Source: Lactarius indigo (lineage: Eukaryota > Basidiomycota > Agaricomycetes > Russulales > Russulaceae). From it: a stretch of DNA of 64,000 nt. The translations under genes were made by a program, and so were the position numbers. Below, piece by piece: positions 45,903 to 54,955 of the stretch. The notes under the pieces are model-generated. The model was given only the letters and a program-made list of their open reading frames with translations. It did no database searches and was not told the DNA's origin. The stretch is from positions 62,001-126,000 of the forward strand of contig JAFKAC010000065.1 in NCBI GenBank assembly GCA_025766275.1. The letters run 5' to 3'. Within the stretch, counting starts at the first letter, position 1. Each line of letters begins with the position of its first letter.

Positions 45903-46327
45903 CCAACGGACCAACGGTACAAGCAACCCACGTACAGGTTATCCAAGGAGGAGACCCCTTTGTACTCGGACTAGCCCCGGGATCGGGCTTCCTTTATGGT
46001 AAACCCCTTTATGCCACTCCACACCTCCCAAAGAACAATCGCACCTTCATACCCCACGAGGAGTATTTTATGCTCCGCGATCGCCATCCCACTGACCTAT
46101 TACTAATGCACATCGGGGATGTCACCCTCACCCAAGAATTACGCCAATTCCGGCAATTCGCCTTCACCGAGGATCAACTGGAGAAGTGAATTCAGGCGTT
46201 GCAGCTGGAGAAGGAGTTGGTAACGGACAACAAAAAGGACAGTCTTTATCGTCTTGAAAGGGCTAACATATTAGAGCGGATGGAAGATGAAGCGGAGCGG
46301 ATGAGACAGGAATCGGTGGCAGATTAG
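45903..46327 (+). pseudogene. pol: A2 pol part 4: end of tail module
   Basis: This continues the A2 tail (VQATHVQVIQGG, FLYGKPLYATPHL, RHPTDLLL, DSLYRLERANIL). A TGA near 46188 replaces CGA. It ends in TAG at 46327, 18 bases before the polypurine tract, showing that the unknown module is the C-terminus of pol in family A. Confidence 0.88.
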
Positions 46328-46345
46328 TGAGGTGGGCCTCACTCC

Positions 46346-46359
46346 TGAAAAGGGGGTGA
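46346..46359 (+). other. 3' polypurine tract, A2
   Basis: TGAAAAGGGGGTGA abutting the 3' LTR. Confidence 0.8.
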
Positions 46360-46868
46360 TGTTATGGTACGGACTTGATGACTCATTACACACAACTCAC
46401 AACCAGTTATGACTACGGTCCGGTATCAGCATTAGTCATGGACTCTTACATCGTATCAGTCAGCATAGTAGTTCACATGTGATTGTGACTCATGTATGAC
46501 TCATTCCTAGGATAGCGGTACTAGGGTTCGAGCTAGTTACGCTATTGGTTACTTACTATTCTAGCGGCGCTTTAAAGCCCGCGCGTATCTGTATAAGTAG
46601 TTGACTTGGAAGACCAAGAGTCCCCATCTTGGTCTTCTTCAATCCACTATCTTGACTCGTCCTTTGTTTGCCTTAGTCTCTCGACTAAGTGTACTTCCAT
46701 TTCTATCCACCAAGGGATAGTCTTTCTTCATCTTAGCTGCAGCGTGTGCTGACGTGCCCCTGTTCAGCTTGCGTTGGGTTGACACAAGGTCCCCATTCGC
46801 CTGATATTCACTAAGTCGATTACGCCTCTTTCGGGTCCAAGTCGGACTAACGCCAGTGGAGCGTAACA
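46360..46868 (+). repeat. A2 3' LTR
   Basis: 509 bp, same length as the 5' LTR; TATA box at 46592 and predicted start at 46626. Followed by TSD CACAG and the A1 LTR end. Confidence 0.94.
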
Positions 46869-46873
46869 CACAG

Positions 46874-46908
46874 AGTCCAAGTCGGACTAACGCCGGTGGA
46901 GCGTAACA
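46874..46908 (+). repeat. A1 3' LTR, terminal 35 bp
   Basis: This piece repeats the last bases of the A2 LTR (GTCCAAGTCGGACTAACGCC and on to GCGTAACA). It follows a second CACAG. Joined to 5508-5979 it restores an LTR of normal length, which shows A2 inserted inside the A1 LTR. Confidence 0.9.
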
Positions 46909-49900
46909 TAGGTAGTGTATTGTGGCATCAAATTGGGAGAGGAATTCCATCCAACGGGCTTGTCGCCTGGAGAGGTCACATTGTGTGCCAAAGTGTTCGA
47001 GAGTTTTGTGGTCTGTCCAGACTTCAAAAGTGAAACCAAGAAGGTCCGTGCGCCATTTGCCCAGGGCTCGCACTATGGCCAGTAGTTCTTTTTCATGCAC
47101 AGGGTAGTTTAACTCCGCACTTTTGAAGGCTCGTGAGTCGTAAGCCACTGGATGCGCCGTTTCATAGGTTGGTCCGAATGTGAGGACAGCGCCTGACCCA
47201 ATGTCACTAGCATCTGTTGTGACAAAAATTTTGTGTTGCAGCATGAGCAAGGGGTCAATAGTTGTGAGGCATTCGGTGGAAGTGACCATTGCTTTAATGG
47301 CTTCGAAGGCGTTTTGATATCGTGATGTCCATTCGGGGAAGATTTTATCGCATTCCTTTGTGGTCAGCTCCTCAAGGATGCATGTGTGGTCAGCAAGTTT
47401 GGGGAGGAACAGGGCCAGGTACCGCACCAGGCCCAAGAATCCCCATGCTTGTTTCATGGTGGTTGGTCTAGGCCAGTTTATCACCCGGTCTGCTTTTCCT
47501 TCGTCCGCTTTGATCCCTTTTGCAGTGATGCGGTGACCGAGAAAGCGGATTTCTGTGGCAAAGAGTTTTGTTTTCTTTGGGTTGCAGTACAGTTTGTTGT
47601 CTGCGAGTGCCTGTAGGACAGTGGCCACGTTTTGCATATGCTCGTCAACAGTTGTTGACCAGATCGCGATGTCGTCAATGTATATGTGACAGATGCATCC
47701 GATCCACGGGCGTAGAGCCTCCGTGACTCGGCGTTGCTGTATTGCAGGTGCATTCTTTATCCCCATGGGCATGACCACCCATTCGTAGAGTCCCCATGGC
47801 GTATTGACAGCCGTGAGTTCGACATCATCAGGATGCATATGGGTTTGGAAGAAACTGTTTGTCATGTCAATTGACCCGAATACTTTCCCCATGGCAACGT
47901 CGGCGAGGATTTCATTTATTCGTGGTATGGGGAAGCTATCTGTGATCGTGTTGTTGTTTAGTTGTCTGTAGTCGTTTACCCATCTGGGTAGTACTGTCGG
48001 GTCTGCTTTAGGTATAATAAAGGCAGCGCTACCGGCAGGCGCGGAGGACAGCTGGATGCGGCCAGCATCCAGATGCTGTTGAAGGAGCGTGTGCCAGGCT
48101 TCTTTCCATTTTCATGGGCATGGGTAGTTCCTTGTCCTTATTGATTTGCTGGGATCCTTTAACCTGATGCGGGCAAGTGGCCTATCTGGTAGTTCGCTTG
48201 CATGAGGTGGGGGTTCAAAGATGTGTTTAAATCAAGCATGAAGCTCTGTTTCTTTTGAGAGTAGCAGCTCGTCTTTCGTTAGGGTGTTTATACGATCTCA
48301 GATAGCTGCTAAGATGTCCATACAGTTCACGGCATGTTGGGTTCGTTTCTTTAACAAGTCATAGGGTTGATGTCAATCTGTTACAGTACAGGTGCGTTCG
48401 GAGTAATTACAAATTATTTTGTTGATAGTCAAAAATGGAAGTCCAAGTATTAGGGGCATACAGAGCCCTGGTGCAATGACAGCGTGGAGAGGATGCGATA
48501 TGAAGAGGCCGTCTAGGGAGGCTGGCTGGAGGGTGACATAGTGTGTGATGTCTTCCAGGGGCTTTGTGGCATCAATGGCCACTGCAATCTGTTCTGGTTG
48601 ACTAAGAGGTAGTTTGGGCAGTTTGAGACATTCAACAACATCAGGTCTTATGAGGACCATGTGTGCTCCGCTGTCGATGAGAGCATTTGCTTTTACCCAA
48701 AGATGATCTAGTGGGTTTGTTAACGAACAGAACCAGGTAAGGTGTTTTCCTTTGAGGGGAGGTGGCACGCTTACCGATGCCAGGCTGGTTTCGGAATGTT
48801 CGGTGCTACTGTCCCCTGTCAGGGACGACGACGTTGGGAACACGGCGGCCACAAGATCCGTGGGAGTAGAGGTGTTTATGTTCTCGGTGATGGAGGCTAC
48901 AGGTGCTGGACGAGCTGCCGTTTTGGCGTTCTTCGCTTTTATAGCGTCCTGCAGGGTGCGTGGCTTGTAGTCCTTTCCAGACAACATTACAGTACACTTG
49001 TCGGCACGATGTCCTGCATAGAAAATGCAGCACTTCAGACATCCTTCGTGATCATGCAGTAACCGGCATTCATCATCGGTCAGTTTGGGTGGATAAAGGC
49101 CGGGTGCCGAGTTTGTCGAGACGCTACTTCCGCATGTGAAGTCATTGTGGCCATTAGACGAGGGGTATTGCGATCGAGTCCCGATGTTTTGGTGTTTCGT
49201 TCTGTTTTTTGTTTCCCAGAAGTCTGCCATACGCTTCCGTTCGTTTTGTCGACGATTATCAACATTTCAGATCTTTGCCATCCATTTGCGGAGATCTGTT
49301 TCCACATTGATGTTTTCGTCAGTTGCAATAACACACAGTTCTTCGTCAAGGGCAGTCTCCAGTTGTGTCCTTAGTTGGTCGTCATTCATGTGTGACTTTG
49401 TGTTGCAAAGGGAAACATTGTACAATAGTATTTTTGCAGCCCATACATTGAACTTTTGGGATGGGTCGAGATGGGAGTTCAACATTTCGGTGCGGACACT
49501 CTGTTCCCAGTTTGCAGGTAACCATTGCTGCCGGAATTCCTTCATGAATTTGGCAAACGTCAATTTTATGAGGCACTCACTGTCCTCCTGGGCCCAATCG
49601 TAGATGAGATCGTTTTCGAAACAGCCTATGATGCGTGTGACCTTTACGTCATCAGGTACACCATCTTTGGCATTGAGAAAATATGTCGAACAATGGTTTT
49701 CGAAGTCTCGAACAATCTTTGGAGTGATCTCACTATCCGTTAGGATCGGGGGACGTGAGAGGATAGGGTGTGACACGGTTGCCATCTTTTGATCTGACAT
49801 CACGTTACGAATGTGTTGGATAATGATAGCGTTGTCAGAAGAGTCTGGGTCTGTGTGACTTGATAAAGAGGGTTCATTGGGAAGATCTGAGGGCGGTGCT

Positions 49901-50088
49901 TCAGTAAGAGGGTTGGTGGTAGGCGTCTCGGTAGGAGGATTGACAGTGGGGATCTTGTTAGGAGTTTCGGTAGGGGGATTGACGGAGGGAGTCCCAGTAG
50001 GGGGATTTGCATCAGAAGATTTCATTGGGGAAGGAGGGTGCTTCTGTACATGTTTGGAATGGCGGGTGGCCAACATTTTAGAAGACAT
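46909..50088 (-). pseudogene. gag-pol: D gag-pol polyprotein
   Basis: One frame carries everything. Gag (from 50088) has Pro/Thr-rich repeats (NPPTETP) and a capsid-like region ending near 49267. Then come a variant zinc knuckle (CLKCCIFYAGHRADKC), protease (LIDSGAHMVL), RT (VFGSIDMTNSFFQ, YIDD) and RNase H (TTDASDIGSGAVL, WTDHKTLEHF). All segments are in the same phase, unlike the -1 shift in A/B. Stops in this frame: TGA at 49267 and 48373, plus three TGAs between 48300 and 48110. Coding breaks at SQFDATIHYL where A1 inserted. Confidence 0.88.
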
Positions 50089-50582
50089 TTACGTGAAGAA
50101 GGGGAGGCAAGACAGTACAGAGATATTGTTCACAGGACGTTGCAGGGTGAAGTTTGAACTTCCAGGACAATAGTTATTCTCAGGGCGGTAGAAGCGTGTA
50201 AGAGAGAGAGCGCGCAGTTCCAGAGAGGAAGAGACAGAAATTTGGGGGAAGGAATCACGTGGCGGGAGAAGAGGATGATAGGGCGGGGCCGCTTGGCAAG
50301 ATGTTCAAAAAAAAGTGGAAGCCCACTGAGTAGGGCGGACGACACTTAAGCTCAAACAGGGGCAGAACAGGAACCAAGCGTGGTTATTCAGACACAGGAA
50401 GATCTCGTGATACGCGTATAAGAGAAAGTAAAAGGGAGGAGAAGAAAGGGAAGATAAAAGATAATCTCTAGGGCGGCTTTAGCAGGGGTTTATATACGGC
50501 CATGGTTGTATTCCAGAGTCGTTGTCAGTTGTTTGTCGGCGTGAGCAGGTGATTGTCGACGTGAGCAGGTGATTGTCAGTAC
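50089..50582 (-). other. D leader and probable 5' LTR
   Basis: Non-coding. A TATATAAA box on the minus strand (50489-50496) lies about 400 nt upstream of the D gag start. Pyrimidine-rich sequence follows in the D direction. LTR ends and a primer-binding site could not be fixed because the partner LTR is outside the window. Confidence 0.4.
50541..50580. repeat. 20-bp tandem repeat, two units
   Basis: Two adjacent units beginning GTGAGCAGGTGATTGTC, differing only in the last three bases. They sit at the presumed outer end of the D LTR. Confidence 0.8.
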
Positions 50583-50605
50583 ATGAGTAAGCGGTAGGCT
50601 TGCAC

Positions 50606-50700
50606 TCGCTCTGCTCCGCAAAGTCTTCATCGGGGAGGTATACAGGGACATACAACCGTTGACATCTTTTTATCGAAGGAGAAAGAGGTGGTAGAGATGA
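50606..50700 (-). pseudogene. Degraded copy of a kinase exon 18 boundary
   Basis: CTCGCTCTGCTCCGCAAAGT and the bases after it match the kinase gene at about 57445-57545 with scattered substitutions. The match covers the 5' end of exon 18 and the adjoining intron. Because intron sequence is included, this is a DNA-level duplication rather than a processed copy. It is too short to encode anything. Confidence 0.6.
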
Positions 50701-51249
50701 GATGGCATGGGATGGGAACGGAGATCCTGAGCGCCGAGAAACGTCGAAGACAGTTTTGCCAGCAATAATAGGCTGTTACAGTGCGTTCCAAAAAAGGAAG
50801 GTAGTACTGCACTGCCGGTGTCTGTACAGTACACCAACTTGAACTCGAGCCTGAGCTAACGACGCCTGCTACAGGAACGACGCCTTCTTTTGTACCACCT
50901 TTATTATATCGATTACTACTGTATTCCACATGGACACAAATTACGGTGCACACAACGATTCACACAGCAACAATCGGCACATGCTGTACAGCAAACCTTG
51001 ATTAGCACCGCATGATTTGATATCTTCATGTTCGAGCAGGTTCTACATAAGGATGCGCTTGCGATTTCTCCCCCGTTCGTTCTTCCCCTCATGCATTCTT
51101 GGAAGTAAGTGATTTAGCGCTTTATGCACCACCGCGCGAGGTGACAGTGTGTCTACAGATCCCCCAATAGACGTGCCCGTGCACGACGCGTATCGCACCC
51201 TCAAGCCGTTACCGTATCAACCGAATACCCTAGAAATGGTATAAATTCC
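50701..51249. other. Intergenic, upstream of F-box gene 1
   Basis: No gene recognised. A frame at about 51155-51237 reads PPIDVPVHDAYRTLKPLPYQ and ends NTLEM before a GTATAA donor-like site. It may be a 5' exon of the F-box gene, but its phase does not fit the obvious acceptor at 51288-51297. Confidence 0.4.
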
Positions 51250-52725
51250 GTGCAGTCCTTGCGTCATTCGCTAACGTGTTCTCATTCCTGGCAAGTGACC
51301 ATCGGGAAACTTTCCGACGAAGTGCTTCTGAACATATTTCGTTATTATCTGGATGCCTCTCCACGATTTTGGCCTAGGCTTGTGCATATATGTCGCAAGT
51401 GGAGACATATCGTATTTTCGTCTCAACAGACTCTTCAGCTTCGATTGTTCTGTACCCACGGAACGCCTGTCTTGAAGGTTCTAGATTGCTGGCCAGCCCT
51501 GCCAATCGTCTTAGAGTACGGGGGATCTCCTGCGGCGCTCGATCCGCCTGCTCTCGAGGACGAGGACAACATCCTGGCCGCACTGAAGCGGTCTGATCGT
51601 GTTAGCTCAATCCGCCTCACCGTCACAAGGTCACTCCTGACAAAATTTTCCACAATCGAGGAGCCGTTCTCTGAACTAAAGGAGCCTCTTCTGTCTCAAG
51701 ATAACACCCAGGTGACCCTTCCCAGTACTTTTCGGTGGGGCGCACGCCTCCGTAGACCTCACTTAACTGGGATCGGTTGTCCCTCATCCCTTCAGCGTCA
51801 CAGTCTTTATTCTTCCAGGGACCTTGTCGATATTCATCTTCACGGCATCTCTAATATTAGATTTATGTCATCGGAGGCACTTGCGAATACCTTGTCCGGA
51901 ATGACCCGGCTTCAATCACTTTCACTCCATTTTATTTCCACCACCAATCGCGTTACCGTGCCCCCATGGTATGGGGAACGCGTTATTCTCCCTGCTCTCG
52001 CCCGTCTTGATCTTCGAGGAGACACCGAGTACTTGGAAGACCTTCTGGCAAGAATTGATGCTCCTCGTTGTGGGGATATGGAAATTACATTCCTCGATGA
52101 GCCCATCTTCAGCGTTTTAAATCCTCGCAAATTCCGGATGGAAATGCAGAAGTCACACCGCCGAGCCGATATTCTACTCTCTGAGCATTCTGTCTCCATC
52201 TCGTTAAGCCAGCCGGCTCCCATGCGCCTTAAGTTGCAAGTATTCTGCGAGACGTTAAGCCAGCAGGTGTTTTCCATGGCCCGGGTCTGTAGCCACTTTT
52301 CCGCTTTCCTTTTTTGTGTGGAAGATTTACGCATCAATGCGACGCGACTACTATCAGGCAGGCAGGTTGATGCCGAACGATGGCTAGAGCTTATCTACTC
52401 ATTCAAAGGCACCAAGTGGTTTCATGTAGCTGCCGGCCAGTCGACAAACATCGTGCGTGCTTTGCAACTACTGGATACGTGGCACGAAACTGTTCTGCCT
52501 GCTCTGCGCGAGCTCTACATACCGCAGCCTGGGCCTTGTCATACGCCTTTGAGGGAAGCCGTAGTGTCACTCATGGTCTCACGCCGGCTCTCCGGTCACC
52601 CGATAAGGGTGGAATATGAACCACTACATCACATCAGCCAACTGCGTGAAACAGGTACGATATATGCCCAGTGCCTCTTCCCCACGCTAACATGTTTTGA
52701 GCAGGACCTTTATCTCGGCAGGTGA
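51250..52725 (+). CDS. F-box protein 1
   Basis: Likely substrate-receptor subunit of an SCF ubiquitin ligase. The F-box is N-terminal (LSDEVLLNIFRYYLD, WPRLVHICRKWRHIV, about residues 20-52), followed by an LRR-like region without clear repeats. No ATG opens this frame; the listed start is a GTG, so a 5' exon ending near TNTLEM, or decay of the start, must be considered. A CTAAC branch-like site lies just before the F-box, as in F-box 2. The C-terminus is also uncertain: a good 50-nt intron (52655-52704, GTACGA to GCAG with GCTAAC) would remove the last codons and join the frame to F-box 2. Confidence 0.65.
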   Translation: MQSLRHSLTCSHSWQVTIGKLSDEVLLNIFRYYLDASPRFWPRLVHICRKWRHIVFSSQQTLQLRLFCTHGTPVLKVLDCWPALPIVLEYGGSPAALDPPALEDEDNILAALKRSDRVSSIRLTVTRSLLTKFSTIEEPFSELKEPLLSQDNTQVTLPSTFRWGARLRRPHLTGIGCPSSLQRHSLYSSRDLVDIHLHGISNIRFMSSEALANTLSGMTRLQSLSLHFISTTNRVTVPPWYGERVILPALARLDLRGDTEYLEDLLARIDAPRCGDMEITFLDEPIFSVLNPRKFRMEMQKSHRRADILLSEHSVSISLSQPAPMRLKLQVFCETLSQQVFSMARVCSHFSAFLFCVEDLRINATRLLSGRQVDAERWLELIYSFKGTKWFHVAAGQSTNIVRALQLLDTWHETVLPALRELYIPQPGPCHTPLREAVVSLMVSRRLSGHPIRVEYEPLHHISQLRETGTIYAQCLFPTLTCFEQDLYLGR

Positions 52726-54293
52726 CGATCGAGGTGCTCTCCAACGAAGTCCTTCTGAACATATTTCGACATTACCTCGATGATTCCCCTCTATCTTGGC
52801 CTACCCTCACACATTTATGCCAACAATGGCGTCAGGTCGTACATACATCGCCTCTGGGCCTAGATCTTCGACTCTACTGCACCAACGGAACACCTGTCTT
52901 GAAGACCCTAGATTGCTGGCCGGCCCTTCCTATCATCGTACATTACTGGGGGTCTTCAACTCTCGACACTCCTACTCCCGATGACGAGGACAACATCGTG
53001 GCCGCATTAAAGCACTCTGGTCGTGTTAGCTCCGTCAGCCTCATGATCACAACTTCTCTCCTTGCAAAGTTAGTCGCAATCGAAAAGTCGTTTTCGGGAT
53101 TAGAAGACTTAGATCTCCGGTCCCTGAATGAGGTGCAGCTGACCCTCCCTAGCACTCTTCGATGGGGTACGCGCTTGCGTACTCTCCACTCAACCCGAAT
53201 TGTCTTTCCCGCACTCCCGCGGTTACTTTCTTCTTCAGAGAATCTTGTAAATCTTATGCTTCACAAAATCCCAAGTAGTGGGTATTTGTCGCCCAAAGCG
53301 TTCGCGAATGCGTTATCCGGGATGACCCAACTTCGATCTCTTTCGCTTCATTTCCTTTCTCCCGCCTCCCGCCCTAGTCATGCCGGTATATCTCCATTGC
53401 CTGAACGCGTTGTGCTTCCCGCTCTTTCCCGCTTCAAATTTCAAGGAACCAGCGAGTATTTAAACGACCTTGTGACCAGAATCGATACTCCTCGTCTCGG
53501 GGATATCGAAGTCAAGTTCTTCAACCAGCTCATCTTCCACATTTCCCAACTCATCAACTTCACCGACCGGATAGAAATGCAGAAGTCACACCGCCGCGCA
53601 TACATTCGATCCTCCGAAAATTACATCTTCATCACCTTTACCCAGCCCGATGCCGATGCATACCTTAGATTGGAGGTATCATGCGAGCAGTTAGACTGGC
53701 AGTTGTCCTCCTTGGCTCAAATTTGCGACCAATTATCTTCTTCAAGTTTCCTTTCCGGTGTAGAAGATCTATACATTGATACGGATCTACCGCCAAGTAT
53801 GCAGGACGACCAAGAGGACGACGCGGACAGTGAACACTGGCCGGAGGTTATCCACTCATTTAGCGGTATTGAAAGGCTTTCTCTGGTTGGGAAACTCGTG
53901 ACAAACATTTTGCGTACATTGCGAGAAGCCGATCAGGGAACTAGTCCACTACCTGCCCTGAAATATCTCTGTACACGAAAACCTGCGTCGAACCATTTGC
54001 GGGCTGCCATACGTTCGTTCGTCACTCTACGCCGGCTCTCCGGCCGTCCAATTGACGAACGGGATATCCTGCCCATACCGATCATGAGAAAAAGCTTGGG
54101 TAAAGTCAGGGTCAGGATGCCATATGGGATGGTTCAAGACAGGCGCGCGATGACGAAGCTGTGCGACGCGCTCCCGGAACACATGCGTCCGCCAATGCGT
54201 CCGGTCAACGATTATATCACGCTGAGCGGTGAGTTTTACCCCGCTTGCAAAATCACGAAACCCAGCGCTTACAGTCACGTATTTGTCCAGTAG
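52722..54293 (+). CDS. F-box protein 2
   Basis: A paralogue of F-box 1, starting where it ends. The F-box reads LSNEVLLNIFRHYLDD and WPTLTHLCQQWRQVV. Both proteins share TNGTPVLKTLDCWPALPI, the ALSGMTQLRSLSLHF block and a C-terminal RRLSGRPI. The listed start is a GTG preceded by a CAG acceptor; no upstream ATG is obvious. After RRLSGRPIDERD the frame runs straight into bHLH-like sequence (MTKLCDALPEHMRPP), and a GTGAGT donor at 54229 is probably used. So the natural product may be an F-box/bHLH chimera, or F-box 2 may have lost its own stop. Confidence 0.65.
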   Translation: MTIEVLSNEVLLNIFRHYLDDSPLSWPTLTHLCQQWRQVVHTSPLGLDLRLYCTNGTPVLKTLDCWPALPIIVHYWGSSTLDTPTPDDEDNIVAALKHSGRVSSVSLMITTSLLAKLVAIEKSFSGLEDLDLRSLNEVQLTLPSTLRWGTRLRTLHSTRIVFPALPRLLSSSENLVNLMLHKIPSSGYLSPKAFANALSGMTQLRSLSLHFLSPASRPSHAGISPLPERVVLPALSRFKFQGTSEYLNDLVTRIDTPRLGDIEVKFFNQLIFHISQLINFTDRIEMQKSHRRAYIRSSENYIFITFTQPDADAYLRLEVSCEQLDWQLSSLAQICDQLSSSSFLSGVEDLYIDTDLPPSMQDDQEDDADSEHWPEVIHSFSGIERLSLVGKLVTNILRTLREADQGTSPLPALKYLCTRKPASNHLRAAIRSFVTLRRLSGRPIDERDILPIPIMRKSLGKVRVRMPYGMVQDRRAMTKLCDALPEHMRPPMRPVNDYITLSGEFYPACKITKPSAYSHVFVQ

Positions 54294-54955
54294 CCATCAA
54301 GTACATTCGAGAGCTCACTGCCGAAAACGAGCGGCTGCGAGCCGAGAATGTGAGACCAGCCCGTCCAATGGACGAACTGGCGATCTCGGCCGAGCCGAGC
54401 GAGAGTGAGGCCATGAATGAACACAAGGGGAAGACGAACGTGCGAAATTACAGGGCTCTGAACAGCGACGTGATGACGCAGCTGCGCAACGCGCTCCCAG
54501 AATACAGGCGCCAGCCCGAGCGTCAAGCCAAGGTGTATGTCGTGCTGAGCGGTGAGTTTTACCCTACTCGCACAATCACAAAATCCAGTGCTTACAGTCA
54601 CGTATTGTCCCGCAGCCATCAGGTACATTCGAGAGCTCACTGCCGAGAATGAGCGATTTGCGCGCCGAGAGTGAGACAAGCCCAAGAAGTTATGGATCGA
54701 GCCAGCAGTGATCCAGAGTGGTAAAGCCCTGGAGAGGTGGCCATATCCGGTGAAACTGATGATAATGATAATGACAACGTCAGTGATCATGTTGCGCCAA
54801 AGGCAGAAGTGCGTGTCGAAGGCGAGTAGATCAATAGTGTGACAATTATTTATCATTGGACTGTCGACCACGTCTCCGTAACCTCATTTTTCCCCCTCGT
54901 TTTTGGTACGTGGACAGCACGGATAGACGATTGGGGTGTCGTTTTTCTTAAAGGT
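54060..54955 (+). pseudogene. Two tandem bHLH-like modules with 3' flank
   Basis: Module 1 (about 54090-54228, then 54294 on) and module 2 (54395-54551, then 54616-54674) each carry helix 1, a GTGAGT intron at the same codon (LSG), and helix 2 (YIRELTAENER). The introns (54229-54293 and 54552-54615) keep the frame, so both modules can be read on from F-box 2. A one-base shift ends module 2 at TGA 54674. Downstream, decayed acidic tail and 3' flank up to about 54955 match the flank of the bHLH-like gene at 63359-63977 in inverted orientation. Confidence 0.6.

Larger units (their letters stand above)
5980..46868 (+). mobile_element. Chromovirus A2, full length, expanded by nested insertions
   Basis: Two 509-bp LTRs (5980-6488 and 46360-46868) are flanked by the 5-bp TSD CACAG (5975-5979 and 46869-46873). 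The body reads gag, protease, RT, RNase H, integrase, chromodomain and tail in order, once LTR-E, A3, LTR-C with B1/B2, and B3 are removed. Without them the element would be roughly 8 kb. The LTRs differ at 11 sites by my count, all CpG transitions. Confidence 0.93.
1406..46908 (+). mobile_element. Chromovirus A1 (Ty3/gypsy), partial, split by A2
   Basis: This is the right part of a family A chromovirus. Its gag and 5' LTR lie left of the window, beyond insertion X. The pol remnant covers 1411-5475. The 3' LTR starts at 5508, is interrupted at 5979 by A2, and resumes at 46874 after the second CACAG copy. The rejoined LTR would be about 507 bp, matching the 508-509 bp of its relatives. Past 46908 the sequence is the RNase H of element D on the opposite strand, so A1 itself had inserted into D. 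Confidence 0.85.
46909..50582 (-). mobile_element. Ty3/gypsy element D, truncated by A1
   Basis: A minus-strand gypsy element unrelated in sequence to A and B. Its gag, zinc-knuckle, protease, RT and part of RNase H are present. RNase H stops at the A1 LTR end (46908), so its integrase and 3' LTR should lie left of the window. The 5' boundary near 50582 is tentative. Confidence 0.8.

Noticed and set aside
50541..50580. Possible CRISPR-like or satellite array
   Set aside because: Only two adjacent 20-bp units with no spacers; a simple tandem duplication in a fungal genome.
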